Positions 1 to 6,972 of a DNA stretch of 25,991 bases are shown here, one piece after another. Location: contig JACDCJ010000004.1 in the NCBI GenBank assembly GCA_013817655.1, positions 1-25,991 of the forward strand, read 5' to 3'. How positions within the stretch are numbered: position 1 is the stretch's first letter; every line of letters begins with the position of its first letter. The notes beneath the pieces were generated by a model, which saw only the letters and a program-made list of their open reading frames with translations, made no database searches and had not been told where the DNA came from. This DNA is from Actinosomnolentus pattersoniae (SeqCode). GTDB taxonomy: Bacteria > Actinomycetota > UBA4738. A program made the position numbers and the translations under genes.

Positions 1-1
1 C

Positions 2-229
2 CTCCGCGCCATGGGCGCCGACGTCGAGGAGCTCCCGGGCGGCTTCGTAGTGAACGGACCCACCCGGCTGCGAGGGGGTGCGTGCGACGCCCGCGAGGAT
101 CACCGTCTCGCCATGGCCTTCGCGGTTGCCGGCCTCATCAGCGCGGCACCGGTGCGCGTGACCGGCCTCCGCTACCTGGCCGATTCCTTCCCCGACTTCC
201 TGGACTTCCTCCATGGCCGAGGCGCCTAA
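2..229 (+). CDS. aroA: EPSP synthase (3-phosphoshikimate 1-carboxyvinyltransferase), C-terminal fragment
   Basis: The gene runs in from the left edge; only about 75 C-terminal residues are present. EPSP synthase joins shikimate-3-phosphate and phosphoenolpyruvate, the sixth step of the shikimate pathway. The visible part contains the family's C-terminal signature: a DHRLAMAFAVAGL stretch followed about 25 residues later by the SFPDF segment close to the end. The reading frame is open from base 2, and the ATG at 11 is internal, not a start. The stop (TAA, 227-229) lies inside the next gene, whose ATG is at 213, so the two overlap by 17 bases and are probably translationally coupled. The catalytic core and substrate-binding loops are outside the window, so activity cannot be judged. 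Identification is also supported by the following aroE, aroC and aroKB. Confidence 0.9.
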   Translation, partial: LRAMGADVEELPGGFVVNGPTRLRGGACDAREDHRLAMAFAVAGLISAAPVRVTGLRYLADSFPDFLDFLHGRGA

Positions 230-1196
230 ACCCCCGGGGAAGGACCTGCGGCTCGCCCTCATCGGGGATCCGGTGGCAGGCAGCGTTTCGCCCGTCATGC
301 AGCGTGCGGCCTTCGCCGCGGCGGGGATGGACGTGGACTACCGGGGGCTCCGAGTCAAGGAGGGTGAGCTGCCGTCGCTCTTCCCGGGGCTTCGCGCGTC
401 CCTGCATGGCCTGAACGTGACGGCCCCGTTGAAGCAGGCCGTCCTGCCGATGCTGGACGAAATCGGGCCCGCCGCCGCCGCGGCCGGCTCCGTCAACACC
501 GTCGTGTTCTCCGGCGGGCTGGCCCGCGGCGAGTCCACCGACGGCGACGGCTTCCTTGCCGCCCTTCGCGGCGTTCGCGAGTCGCCGACCAGGAAGGCGG
601 TCGTGATCGGCACCGGCGGGGCCGCACGCGCCGTCACCGCGGCTCTTCTCCGAGAGGGCGCTTCCGTCGCGGTCGCCGGCCGCAACGAGGACGCGGGGCG
701 GCGGCTGATTTCGGACGTCGCGCGGGGCACCAAGGATGTCCTCAGGGATCGGATCCCCCGACGCCCCCCAGCGGGGGGCGGCTCCCCGGCCCTGGGGTTC
801 ACGGCCTTCGGTTCCACCTCGTTCTCCGGCGCTCTCGAGACGGCGGATCTCCTCGTCAATTGCACCCCAGTCGGGGATCCGGCGCTCCGTGGTCCGGTCG
901 TGCCACCCTCCCTTCTGCACGACCGGCTGACGGTGGTGGACCTCGTGTATCGACCTCGACGGACGGCGTTGCTCGAGGCCGCCCGGGCGGCCGGCTGCCT
1001 CACCGTGGAGGGGATCGAGATGCTCATCGAGCAGGGGGCCCGGTCCTTCGAGTTGTGGACGGGCCTCTCGGCACCGGTCGAGGTCATGCGGCACGCGGCT
1101 TACTTCGCCCTCGATGGCGCGAGCGGCTCACCGTCGGCGTCGGCGACCGCGGGAGGCGGTTCGCTGGGGAGGTTCCTCGGATGCTCCGCCTTCTGA
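213..1196 (+). CDS. aroE: Shikimate dehydrogenase (AroE)
   Basis: Reduces 3-dehydroshikimate to shikimate with NADPH (fourth step). The N-terminal substrate domain shows the shikimate-binding serines in SVSP (residues 24-27), the catalytic lysine in NVTAPLK (Lys74) and the catalytic aspartate in STDGDGF (Asp110). The nucleotide-binding loop is GTGGAA (133-138), and VNCTPVG follows near 215-221. At 327 residues it is longer than the usual 270-290. The surplus is a Pro/Gly-rich stretch around 172-205 and a Gly/Ser/Ala-rich tail after about 300. The usual NTD motif reads STD here. The start is the ATG inside the end of aroA; no Shine-Dalgarno sequence is visible, consistent with coupling. The last 16 bases overlap aroC. 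The tail may be a by-product of reading into the aroC ribosome-binding site. Confidence 0.93.
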   Translation: MAEAPKPPGKDLRLALIGDPVAGSVSPVMQRAAFAAAGMDVDYRGLRVKEGELPSLFPGLRASLHGLNVTAPLKQAVLPMLDEIGPAAAAAGSVNTVVFSGGLARGESTDGDGFLAALRGVRESPTRKAVVIGTGGAARAVTAALLREGASVAVAGRNEDAGRRLISDVARGTKDVLRDRIPRRPPAGGGSPALGFTAFGSTSFSGALETADLLVNCTPVGDPALRGPVVPPSLLHDRLTVVDLVYRPRRTALLEAARAAGCLTVEGIEMLIEQGARSFELWTGLSAPVEVMRHAAYFALDGASGSPSASATAGGGSLGRFLGCSAF

Positions 1197-2371
1197 CCGC
1201 CGGGGAGTCCCACGGCCCGGACCTAGTGGCCATCGTGGAGGGCCTTCCCGCCGGGATTCGCGTCGAGGCCCCGACCCTCGACCGGGACCTCGCGCGACGC
1301 CAAACCGGCTACGGGCGCGGCGCCCGCTCGACCAGGATCGAGCGCGACCTGGTCGAGGTCACCAGCGGCGTGCGAGGCGGCCGGACCACGGGCGCGCCCG
1401 TCACTCTTCGCATCCCGAACCGGGACTTCGCGAACCAGCCGTCCAACCCGGCTCGACTGACCGCCCCCCGCCCGGGGCACGCCGACCTTGCGGGGCGAAT
1501 GAAGTACGGGATCGACGACTTTCGAACCGTGCGAGAGCGGGCGAGCGCCCGCGAGACCGCCGCGCGGGTCGCGGCCGGAGCCCTCGCCAAGGAGCTCCTT
1601 GGCAGCTTCGGCGCCCGGGTTGGGAGCTTCGTCTTGCAGATCGCGGACGTCGGAGCGAACCTCGGTGGAGGCCTCGGCCACCTGGACGAAGGCGCCCTGG
1701 CCCGCCTCTTCTCCGCCGCGGAGGCCGACCCGGTCCGGTGCCCCGACCCCTCGGCTTCCGAACGGATGCGAGCGGCGATCGACGGAGCACGCTCGGGCGG
1801 CGAGACTGTCGGCGGCGTCTTCTGCGTGTTCGCGACCGGGGTGCCGGCCGGCCTCGGAAGCTACGTCCAGTGGGACCGCAAGCTCGACGGGCTCCTCGCT
1901 CGGGGCGTCTGCTCCATCCCGGCCGTCAAGGGCGTGGAGGTAGGACCGGCCTTCGAGGTGGCGGCGATGCCGGGCACGCGTGCCCAGGACTCCATCGAAT
2001 GGCGGGATGGGAGGCTCGCGCGCGGAACCAACATGGCCGGTGGCCTGGAGGGAGGGGTCACCAACGGACGGCCCGTCGTGCTGCGGGCGGCGATGAAGCC
2101 CCTCTCCTCCGTGCGCGCCCGCGTGCCCACCGTCGACTTCCTGACGGGGCACGCCGCCGACGCGCCCTACGTTCGATCCGATGTCTGCGCCGTCCCCGCC
2201 GCAGGCGTCGTCGCGGAGGCCATGGTCGCATGGGTGCTTGCGGAGGCGCTCGTCGACCGCTTCGGGTCCGACAGGCTCGACGCGATGCTCGCCGCGTGGC
2301 ATGCGGTCAGCTCTTCCGACCTCCCGGGGGACGTGCCGCCCGTGGCTGCGCGGGGCGAGACTGGGCAATGA
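1181..2371 (+). CDS. aroC: Chorismate synthase
   Basis: Converts EPSP to chorismate, the last shikimate step, using reduced FMN. The protein is 396 residues, normal for the family. The N-terminal signature GESHG (8-12, with His11) is intact. A basic TGYGRGARSTRIERD region follows. The second signature SARETAARVAAGA begins at about residue 122, and the third, RSDVCAVPAAGVVAEAM, lies near 330-350. I chose the ATG at 1181 because it starts exactly at the conserved MLRLLTAGESHG, and a GGGGAGG Shine-Dalgarno sequence sits about 10 bases upstream. The open frame extends further upstream, but only as an overlap with aroE. The gene overlaps aroE by 16 bases and is followed after one base by the GTG of aroKB. 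Confidence 0.96.
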   Translation: MLRLLTAGESHGPDLVAIVEGLPAGIRVEAPTLDRDLARRQTGYGRGARSTRIERDLVEVTSGVRGGRTTGAPVTLRIPNRDFANQPSNPARLTAPRPGHADLAGRMKYGIDDFRTVRERASARETAARVAAGALAKELLGSFGARVGSFVLQIADVGANLGGGLGHLDEGALARLFSAAEADPVRCPDPSASERMRAAIDGARSGGETVGGVFCVFATGVPAGLGSYVQWDRKLDGLLARGVCSIPAVKGVEVGPAFEVAAMPGTRAQDSIEWRDGRLARGTNMAGGLEGGVTNGRPVVLRAAMKPLSSVRARVPTVDFLTGHAADAPYVRSDVCAVPAAGVVAEAMVAWVLAEALVDRFGSDRLDAMLAAWHAVSSSDLPGDVPPVAARGETGQ

Positions 2372-2372
2372 C

Positions 2373-4034
2373 GTGAACGCTTCCTTCCTTCCGGTTCCTG
2401 CCCTGCCCCCCGGGCGGCCGCTCCTGGTCGTCACGGGCTTCATGGCGACTGGCAAGACGACGGCGGGGCGGGTCGCGGCCTCCCTCCTCGGCCTGCCGTT
2501 CTTCGATCTCGACGAGGTCATCGAGCGGCGAGCGGGCCGGCAGGTGGGAGAGATCCTCGCGAATCTCGGCGAGCCCGCCTTTCGCAGCCTCGAACGAGAG
2601 GTCGTCGGAGACGCGACGCGGCTCTCGGCGGCTGTCGTGGCGACGGGAGGTGGAGCAGCCCTCGACGGGCCGTCCTTCGCCGCCCTGACCCGCGGCGCCG
2701 TGGCGGCGGTGCTCACAGCAGACCCGGACGATCTGGAACGCCGCCTCGAAGCCGGACCCGATCGTCCCCTTCTTCGGCCCGATCCGTCCCGACGCATCCG
2801 CGAGCTACTCCGGGAGCGCTCGCGCCTCTACGCGAAGGCGGGCGAAGAGCTCGCGACGACGGCAAGAAGTCCCGGCGACGTGGGGCACGAGCTCGCCGGT
2901 CGATACCGCCGGTGGAGACGGGACGAGGGAGACGCGACGGCGGCGATCACGGTCAGAGGTCCGGGCGGCCCATACCAGGTCGCCATCGGCTCGGGCGTGT
3001 TGCGTCACCTGGGGGCGCGCCTTCGCCGCGTGGCGGCCGCGTCCGAGGACGCCGTCGTAGTGATCGATCGCAGTGTCGACCCGATCCTCGGAGACCGCAT
3101 CTCCTCCGCCCTGCGGGAAGGGGGATTCCGTTCCGGTCCTCGTGTCGTGCTGCCATCCGGGGAATCGGCGAAGAGAGTGGAGGTGGTCGCCGGAATCTGG
3201 GAGACGTTTCGCCACCGCCGCCTGGATCGGACGGCGGTCGTGGTGGCGGTCGGAGGAGGCGCGGCGCTGGACGCGGCCGGGTTCGCGGCCGCAACTTTCG
3301 CCCGCGGCGTGTCCCTGGTCAACGTTCCCACCACCCTGCTCGCCATGGTCGATGCCTCCCTGGGTGGAAAGGTGGCGATCGACCACGCCGGGGCTAAGAA
3401 CCTCGTGGGGGCGTTTCACCACCCCATCCTCACGATGGTCGATCCGACCACGGTGAGGTCGGCACCGCCGGCCGCGACGCGTGGCGGCCTCGCCGAGATC
3501 GTGAAGGCCGCGCTGCTCGCCTCGCCGCTCGTCTTCGAATGGCTCGAGACCTCGCCTCTCGACGAGACCGGACTCCCGGAGAACCTCGAATGGCTTGTCG
3601 AGCAGGCGATTCGCATCAAGGCCGGGTTCGTGAGCGAGGATGCCACCGACCGGTCGGTACGAAAGGCGCTGAACCTCGGCCACACGTTCGCGCACGCGGT
3701 GGAGTCCGCGAGCGGCTTCGAGACCTCCCACGGCGAGGCGGTGGCGATCGGCCTGGTTGCCGCGGCCCGGCTCGGCGCCACCCACGGCATCGGCCCCGAA
3801 GGCCTACCGGAACGGCTCTCGGCGCTCCTCGGCCGGCTTCGACTTCCTGTCGTCCCGCCCGAAGGGCTCTCCGGAGGCGCCATGCTGGAGGCCATGACGG
3901 CGGACAAGAAACGCATCGGGGGACAGTCCGTCTTCGTGGTGCCCGCCCCCGGCGGCGCCCGGCTCCTCCGCGACGTCGATCCGCGCTCTGCCCTGGAGGC
4001 GCTCCTCCCGTCCGAGGTCTCCCATCGTGGCTGA
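2373..4034 (+). CDS. aroKB: Bifunctional shikimate kinase / 3-dehydroquinate synthase fusion
   Basis: One 553-residue polypeptide covers the fifth step (ATP-dependent phosphorylation of shikimate) and the second step (cyclisation of DAHP to 3-dehydroquinate). The kinase domain (about 15-180) has the P-loop GFMATGKTT (22-30, Lys28), the Asp pair of DLDE (45-48), Arg71 after GEPAF, and GGG at 92-94. The synthase domain (about 190-545) has the NAD-binding GGG (294-296), VPTTLLAMVDASLGGK, and probable zinc ligands Glu375 (in GGLAEIVK), His437 (NLGHTF) and His453 (SHGEAV). DKKRIGG follows near the C-terminus. The start is the GTG at 2373, one base after the aroC stop; no in-frame ATG lies between it and the P-loop. 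The fusion is known in other bacteria; from memory Thermotoga maritima has one. Confidence 0.95.
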   Translation: MNASFLPVPALPPGRPLLVVTGFMATGKTTAGRVAASLLGLPFFDLDEVIERRAGRQVGEILANLGEPAFRSLEREVVGDATRLSAAVVATGGGAALDGPSFAALTRGAVAAVLTADPDDLERRLEAGPDRPLLRPDPSRRIRELLRERSRLYAKAGEELATTARSPGDVGHELAGRYRRWRRDEGDATAAITVRGPGGPYQVAIGSGVLRHLGARLRRVAAASEDAVVVIDRSVDPILGDRISSALREGGFRSGPRVVLPSGESAKRVEVVAGIWETFRHRRLDRTAVVVAVGGGAALDAAGFAAATFARGVSLVNVPTTLLAMVDASLGGKVAIDHAGAKNLVGAFHHPILTMVDPTTVRSAPPAATRGGLAEIVKAALLASPLVFEWLETSPLDETGLPENLEWLVEQAIRIKAGFVSEDATDRSVRKALNLGHTFAHAVESASGFETSHGEAVAIGLVAAARLGATHGIGPEGLPERLSALLGRLRLPVVPPEGLSGGAMLEAMTADKKRIGGQSVFVVPAPGGARLLRDVDPRSALEALLPSEVSHRG

Positions 4035-4068
4035 CCGGGGGAACGATCCGCGGCCGGGGGCACGCCGT

Positions 4069-4503
4069 ATGGAGAAGGTCCTGGTCCTCCACGGGCCGAA
4101 CCTCAACCTCCTGGGCGAACGCGAACCCGAGATCTACGGCGCGCTCACCCTCGAGGAGATCGACCGGCGCATCGCCGAGCACGCCGGGCGGCTTGGCGTC
4201 ACGACCCGCTCCGTCCAATCGAACGTGGAGGGCGAGCTCGTCAGGGAGATCCAGGATGCCCGGACGTGGGCGGACGGCATCCTCATCAACGCCGCCGGCT
4301 ATTCCCACACCAGCGTGGCCGTCCGGGATGCGCTGGCGGCCGTTCCCGTACCGGCCGTGGCCGTGCACCTGTCCAACCCGGCCGCGCGGGAGCATTTCCG
4401 CCACGTCGACGTGGTTGCGGGAGCCTGCCGGGGCGTCGTCGCCGGATTCGGGTGGCGCAGCTACGTCCTCGCCCTCGAGGCCCTGACGGACGCGGACCAA
4501 TGA
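4069..4503 (+). CDS. aroQ: 3-Dehydroquinate dehydratase, type II
   Basis: Dehydrates 3-dehydroquinate to 3-dehydroshikimate (third step), as a dodecamer in characterised members. The ATG at 4069 gives 144 residues, the normal family size, and starts right at the conserved LVLHGPNLNLLG. An in-frame GTG at 4027 would add 14 residues and overlap aroKB by 8 bases; it also has a GAGG upstream and cannot be excluded. Catalytic positions are present: Arg18 and Tyr23 (EREPEIYG), Asn74, the GYSHTS loop (77-82), His100 in HLSN, and Arg107. Two deviations stand out: the usual NHEGE reads NVEGE (52-56), and the glutamate before VHLSN is alanine (98). The TGA at 4501-4503 overlaps the ATG of the next gene. 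Confidence 0.93.
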   Translation: MEKVLVLHGPNLNLLGEREPEIYGALTLEEIDRRIAEHAGRLGVTTRSVQSNVEGELVREIQDARTWADGILINAAGYSHTSVAVRDALAAVPVPAVAVHLSNPAAREHFRHVDVVAGACRGVVAGFGWRSYVLALEALTDADQ

Positions 4504-5312
4504 GCGCCTCGGTGATCCCCACGCCACAGGACGACGTGACCGTCGAGGTCGCCGGCGTTCGAATCGGTGCCCGGCACCCCGTCCGGATCATCGCCGGTCC
4601 GTGCTCGGTGGAGGGTCCCGAGCAGTTCCTCGAAACGGCCATCGCCGTGCAGAGGGCGGGCGCCGTCCTCCTCAGAGGGGGAGCCTTCAAGCCCAGGACG
4701 TCGCCGTACAGTTTCCAGGGACTGGGCCTCGAGGGCCTCCGAATCATGCGCCAGGTCGCCGACCGCCTGGGCATGGGAGTGATCACCGAGGCCATGTCGG
4801 CCGAGGACGTCCCCCTGGTGGCCACTTGGGCGGACATGATCCAGATCGGAGCGAGGAACATGCAAAACGCGGCGCTTCTGCGGGCGGCGGCGGCGGCCGG
4901 CATGCCCATTCTGCTCAAGCGCGGGATCACCGCCACCGTCGACGAGGTCCTGGCGGCGGCCGACGCCATCCGCGGCTGGGGGAATGACCGGGTAGTGCTG
5001 TGCGAGCGCGGGAGCCGGACGTTCGAGCCCTCCACCCGAAACAGCCTGGACATCGCCGCGATCCCGGACATGCAGCTCCGAGGTGGCCTGCCGGTGATCG
5101 TGGATCCGTCTCACGGCACCGGGCGTTCCGACCTGGTTACGCCGGTCGCGCTCGCGGGTGTGGCGGCCGGCGCGGACGGCGTGATGCTCGAGGTTCACCC
5201 GAACCCCGCCACGGCTCTTTCGGACGGCGCCCAGTCCCTGGAGGCCGGGCGCTTCGGCGAGTTCATGCGCGCGCTCGACCGCGTCGCCGCGGCGATCGGG
5301 AGGGCGGCTTAG
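4500..5312 (+). CDS. aroF: DAHP synthase, type I-beta catalytic core without regulatory domain
   Basis: Condenses phosphoenolpyruvate and erythrose-4-phosphate to DAHP, the committed step of the pathway. The 270-residue protein is only the KDO8P-synthase-like barrel; no ferredoxin-like or chorismate-mutase domain is attached. Active-site motifs are complete: GPCSVE (33-38), RGGAFKPRTSPYSFQG (59-74), IGARNMQN (116-123), LLKRG (138-142), CERG (168-171), DPSHGTGRSDL (202-212) and EVHP (231-234). The expected metal ligands are Cys35, His205, Glu231 and Asp242. The start ATG overlaps the aroQ stop as ATGA. The stop TAG shares a base with the GTG of the next gene, a degenerate paralogue that carries a regulatory-type domain. 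On its own this core would be expected to be feedback-insensitive; the partner may change that. Confidence 0.94.
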   Translation: MSASVIPTPQDDVTVEVAGVRIGARHPVRIIAGPCSVEGPEQFLETAIAVQRAGAVLLRGGAFKPRTSPYSFQGLGLEGLRIMRQVADRLGMGVITEAMSAEDVPLVATWADMIQIGARNMQNAALLRAAAAAGMPILLKRGITATVDEVLAAADAIRGWGNDRVVLCERGSRTFEPSTRNSLDIAAIPDMQLRGGLPVIVDPSHGTGRSDLVTPVALAGVAAGADGVMLEVHPNPATALSDGAQSLEAGRFGEFMRALDRVAAAIGRAA

Positions 5313-6406
5313 TGGCCGTGTCGTCACCCGAGCCGGTCTTCGTCCTGCTACTGGACCCGACCGCAACGGCGGGGTGGGAGGAGGTGGCGGAGGCCGTCGG
5401 CCGGCTGAACGTGGGCGCTCGTCCCGTCACCATCGGCGACGGCTGGGCGGCGCTCAGCGTAGGAGACGGAATCCGCCACGTCCCCGTCGAGCACCTCCGC
5501 TCCCTGCCCTCCGTCGAACGGATCGTCGGAGTACCCGACCCGTACTGCCTCGCGAGCCGCGTCGTCTTCGGAAGCGACCGAGCCGTCTCGATCCGTGCGG
5601 AGGCCGGCCGTTCGCCGGGCGAGGGGATCGTCGTGGGAGACGGCGCGCCGGTGCTCATGCTGGCCGGCCTTCCGCCCGTGCGCCGAGGGACCGATGTCAA
5701 TCGACTCGCCGCGGCCATCCGTGCCGCCGGCGCGACCGGACTGCATGCGGGAGAGTTCGCCGGCCGATCTCGGGCGGATGGCCCCTCGGCGATCGGTCCG
5801 GAGGGCCTCCGCCGTGCCCGGCGTGCGGCGGACGCGGAGGGCCTGTTCCTGAGCGTGGAGGTGTCGGACCCCCGCGAGCTGGAGTTGGTCGTGCCGGTCG
5901 CGGATGTGGTCCAGGCCGCCAGCAGGAACATGCAGGACTTCAGCCTGCTGCGGGAGCTTGGCCGCATCGGGCTGCCGGTGCTGCTGAAGCGCGGCGCGGG
6001 CGCGACCGTGGAGGAGTTCCTACTGGCCGCCGAGTACGTCCTCACCAACGGCAACGGCAGGGTGATGCTCTGCGAGTCGGGCATCAGGACCTTCGATCCG
6101 GGGGGACGGCCGCGCTTCGAGATCAATGCAGTGCCCCTGTTGAAGCGCGCAACGCACCTCCCCATCCTGGCGGATCCCACGCAGACGGTGGCCTCCGGAC
6201 GCCTGGTACCGGCCGTCGCACGTGCGGCAGTCGCCGCCGGGGCCGACGGATTGGTCGTGGCCGTCACCGATGGGGAGCAACCGGCCGGCGAAGACGGCTC
6301 CATCGACGTGGCCACCCTTCGACGGCTCGTCCTCGACGTGACGGCCATCGCGGGCGCCGTGGGCAGAGCCCCCCGTCCCGAGGCGAACGGGTCCCGGTCG
6401 CCATGA
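5312..6406 (+). CDS. DAHP-synthase-like pseudoenzyme with N-terminal ferredoxin-like domain
   Basis: This 364-residue protein follows the architecture of allosteric type I-beta DAHP synthases: a ferredoxin-like domain (about 8-84, ending in DPYCLASR), then a barrel (about 108-350). The barrel retains QAASRNMQDFSLL (201-213), LLKRG (224-228) and CESGIRTFD (254-262). The catalytic positions are gone. GPCSVE has become AGLPPV (118-123), so the metal-binding Cys is lost. The KPRTSPYSFQG loop is replaced by a segment without that lysine (148-158). DPSH is DPTQ (288-291), and EVHP is AVTD (317-320). Only the last ligand, Asp328, may survive. The GTG start has an excellent GGGAGGG seven bases upstream. 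It overlaps aroF by one base and the next gene by four. I infer a regulatory or scaffolding partner of aroF; loss of function by drift is less likely given the intact frame. Confidence 0.85.
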   Translation: MAVSSPEPVFVLLLDPTATAGWEEVAEAVGRLNVGARPVTIGDGWAALSVGDGIRHVPVEHLRSLPSVERIVGVPDPYCLASRVVFGSDRAVSIRAEAGRSPGEGIVVGDGAPVLMLAGLPPVRRGTDVNRLAAAIRAAGATGLHAGEFAGRSRADGPSAIGPEGLRRARRAADAEGLFLSVEVSDPRELELVVPVADVVQAASRNMQDFSLLRELGRIGLPVLLKRGAGATVEEFLLAAEYVLTNGNGRVMLCESGIRTFDPGGRPRFEINAVPLLKRATHLPILADPTQTVASGRLVPAVARAAVAAGADGLVVAVTDGEQPAGEDGSIDVATLRRLVLDVTAIAGAVGRAPRPEANGSRSP

Positions 6407-6972
6407 CGGGCAATAGCGGGGAGTCGATGAAGCGTCTCCTGGACGTGCTCCGCGCCCGGGACATCTCCCTCGCGTCGGTGATCGAGCGGCACGTCGGAGC
6501 CCCACCCGAGCTCGAGGTCGTTTCCCAGGCGCGCATCAAACCTCCCCACCCCGGATGGGTCTCGCCGCCACTACCGCCGGATGCCGACCTCCTCCGCCGC
6601 TGCACCCGCTACCGGTACCGCGACTCGAAACTGTCGTACAACCTCGCCTACGTCGACCCGGCTGCGGCCGGACCCGAACTGGCCGGCCCGATCGCGGATG
6701 GCCGCATCCACCTCGGTGAGGTGTTCGCGAGCGCGCGTGTACGAAAGCTCGGCTACGAGGTCGGGAGCGATCGGGACGAACCCTGTGTCCGGGCCGCGGT
6801 CCTCGAATGGTGGTCGGGCGACGGCCCGCCGCGTCCGTACGCCTGGAGGCGCTATGCCGCGGCGCTGCAGGGAACGATCGCCTTCGTCGTCCTCGAGGTC
6901 CTCCCCACCGCAACCTGGAACGGCCTCCTCGACCAGGCCGACATCGCGCGGGTGACCGGAGACCCGGGGTGA
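6403..6972 (+). CDS. Chorismate pyruvate-lyase-like protein (UbiC / DUF98 type)
   Basis: A 189-residue protein that I align by eye with DUF98-type chorismate lyases such as mycobacterial Rv2949c, which release pyruvate from chorismate to give 4-hydroxybenzoate. Corresponding blocks occur in the same order: an N-terminal helix region ending in LEVVSQARIKPP (37-48), an arginine-rich strand LLRRCTRYRYRD (63-74), then LGEVFAS (104-110). RRY (149-151) and a C-terminal strand AFVVLEVLP with Glu165 follow; Glu165 matches the position of the catalytic glutamate in UbiC-like proteins. The start ATG overlaps the preceding stop as ATGA, and the stop overlaps the GTG of the aryl-CoA ligase. Its position between chorismate-making genes and an aryl-CoA ligase fits the assignment well. 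Similarity is remote, so an unrelated function on the same fold is possible. Confidence 0.65.
   Translation: MTGNSGESMKRLLDVLRARDISLASVIERHVGAPPELEVVSQARIKPPHPGWVSPPLPPDADLLRRCTRYRYRDSKLSYNLAYVDPAAAGPELAGPIADGRIHLGEVFASARVRKLGYEVGSDRDEPCVRAAVLEWWSGDGPPRPYAWRRYAAALQGTIAFVVLEVLPTATWNGLLDQADIARVTGDPG

Noticed and set aside
138..1094. Minus-strand open frame opposite aroE
   Set aside because: Compositionally biased, no motif, and fully antisense to a conserved enzyme.
860..1180. Upstream extension of the chorismate synthase frame
   Set aside because: The extension overlaps aroE and has no similarity to the family; the conserved N-terminus and a strong ribosome-binding site fix the start at 1181.
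1223..2797. Long minus-strand open frame (524 codons) opposite aroC and aroKB
   Set aside because: Arg/Gly/Ser-rich translation with no recognisable domain, directly opposite two clearly functional genes; a typical artefact of high-GC codon usage.
5312..6406. Second functional DAHP synthase
   Set aside because: Cys, His and Glu metal ligands and the KPRTS loop are missing, so catalysis is not expected despite the shared fold.
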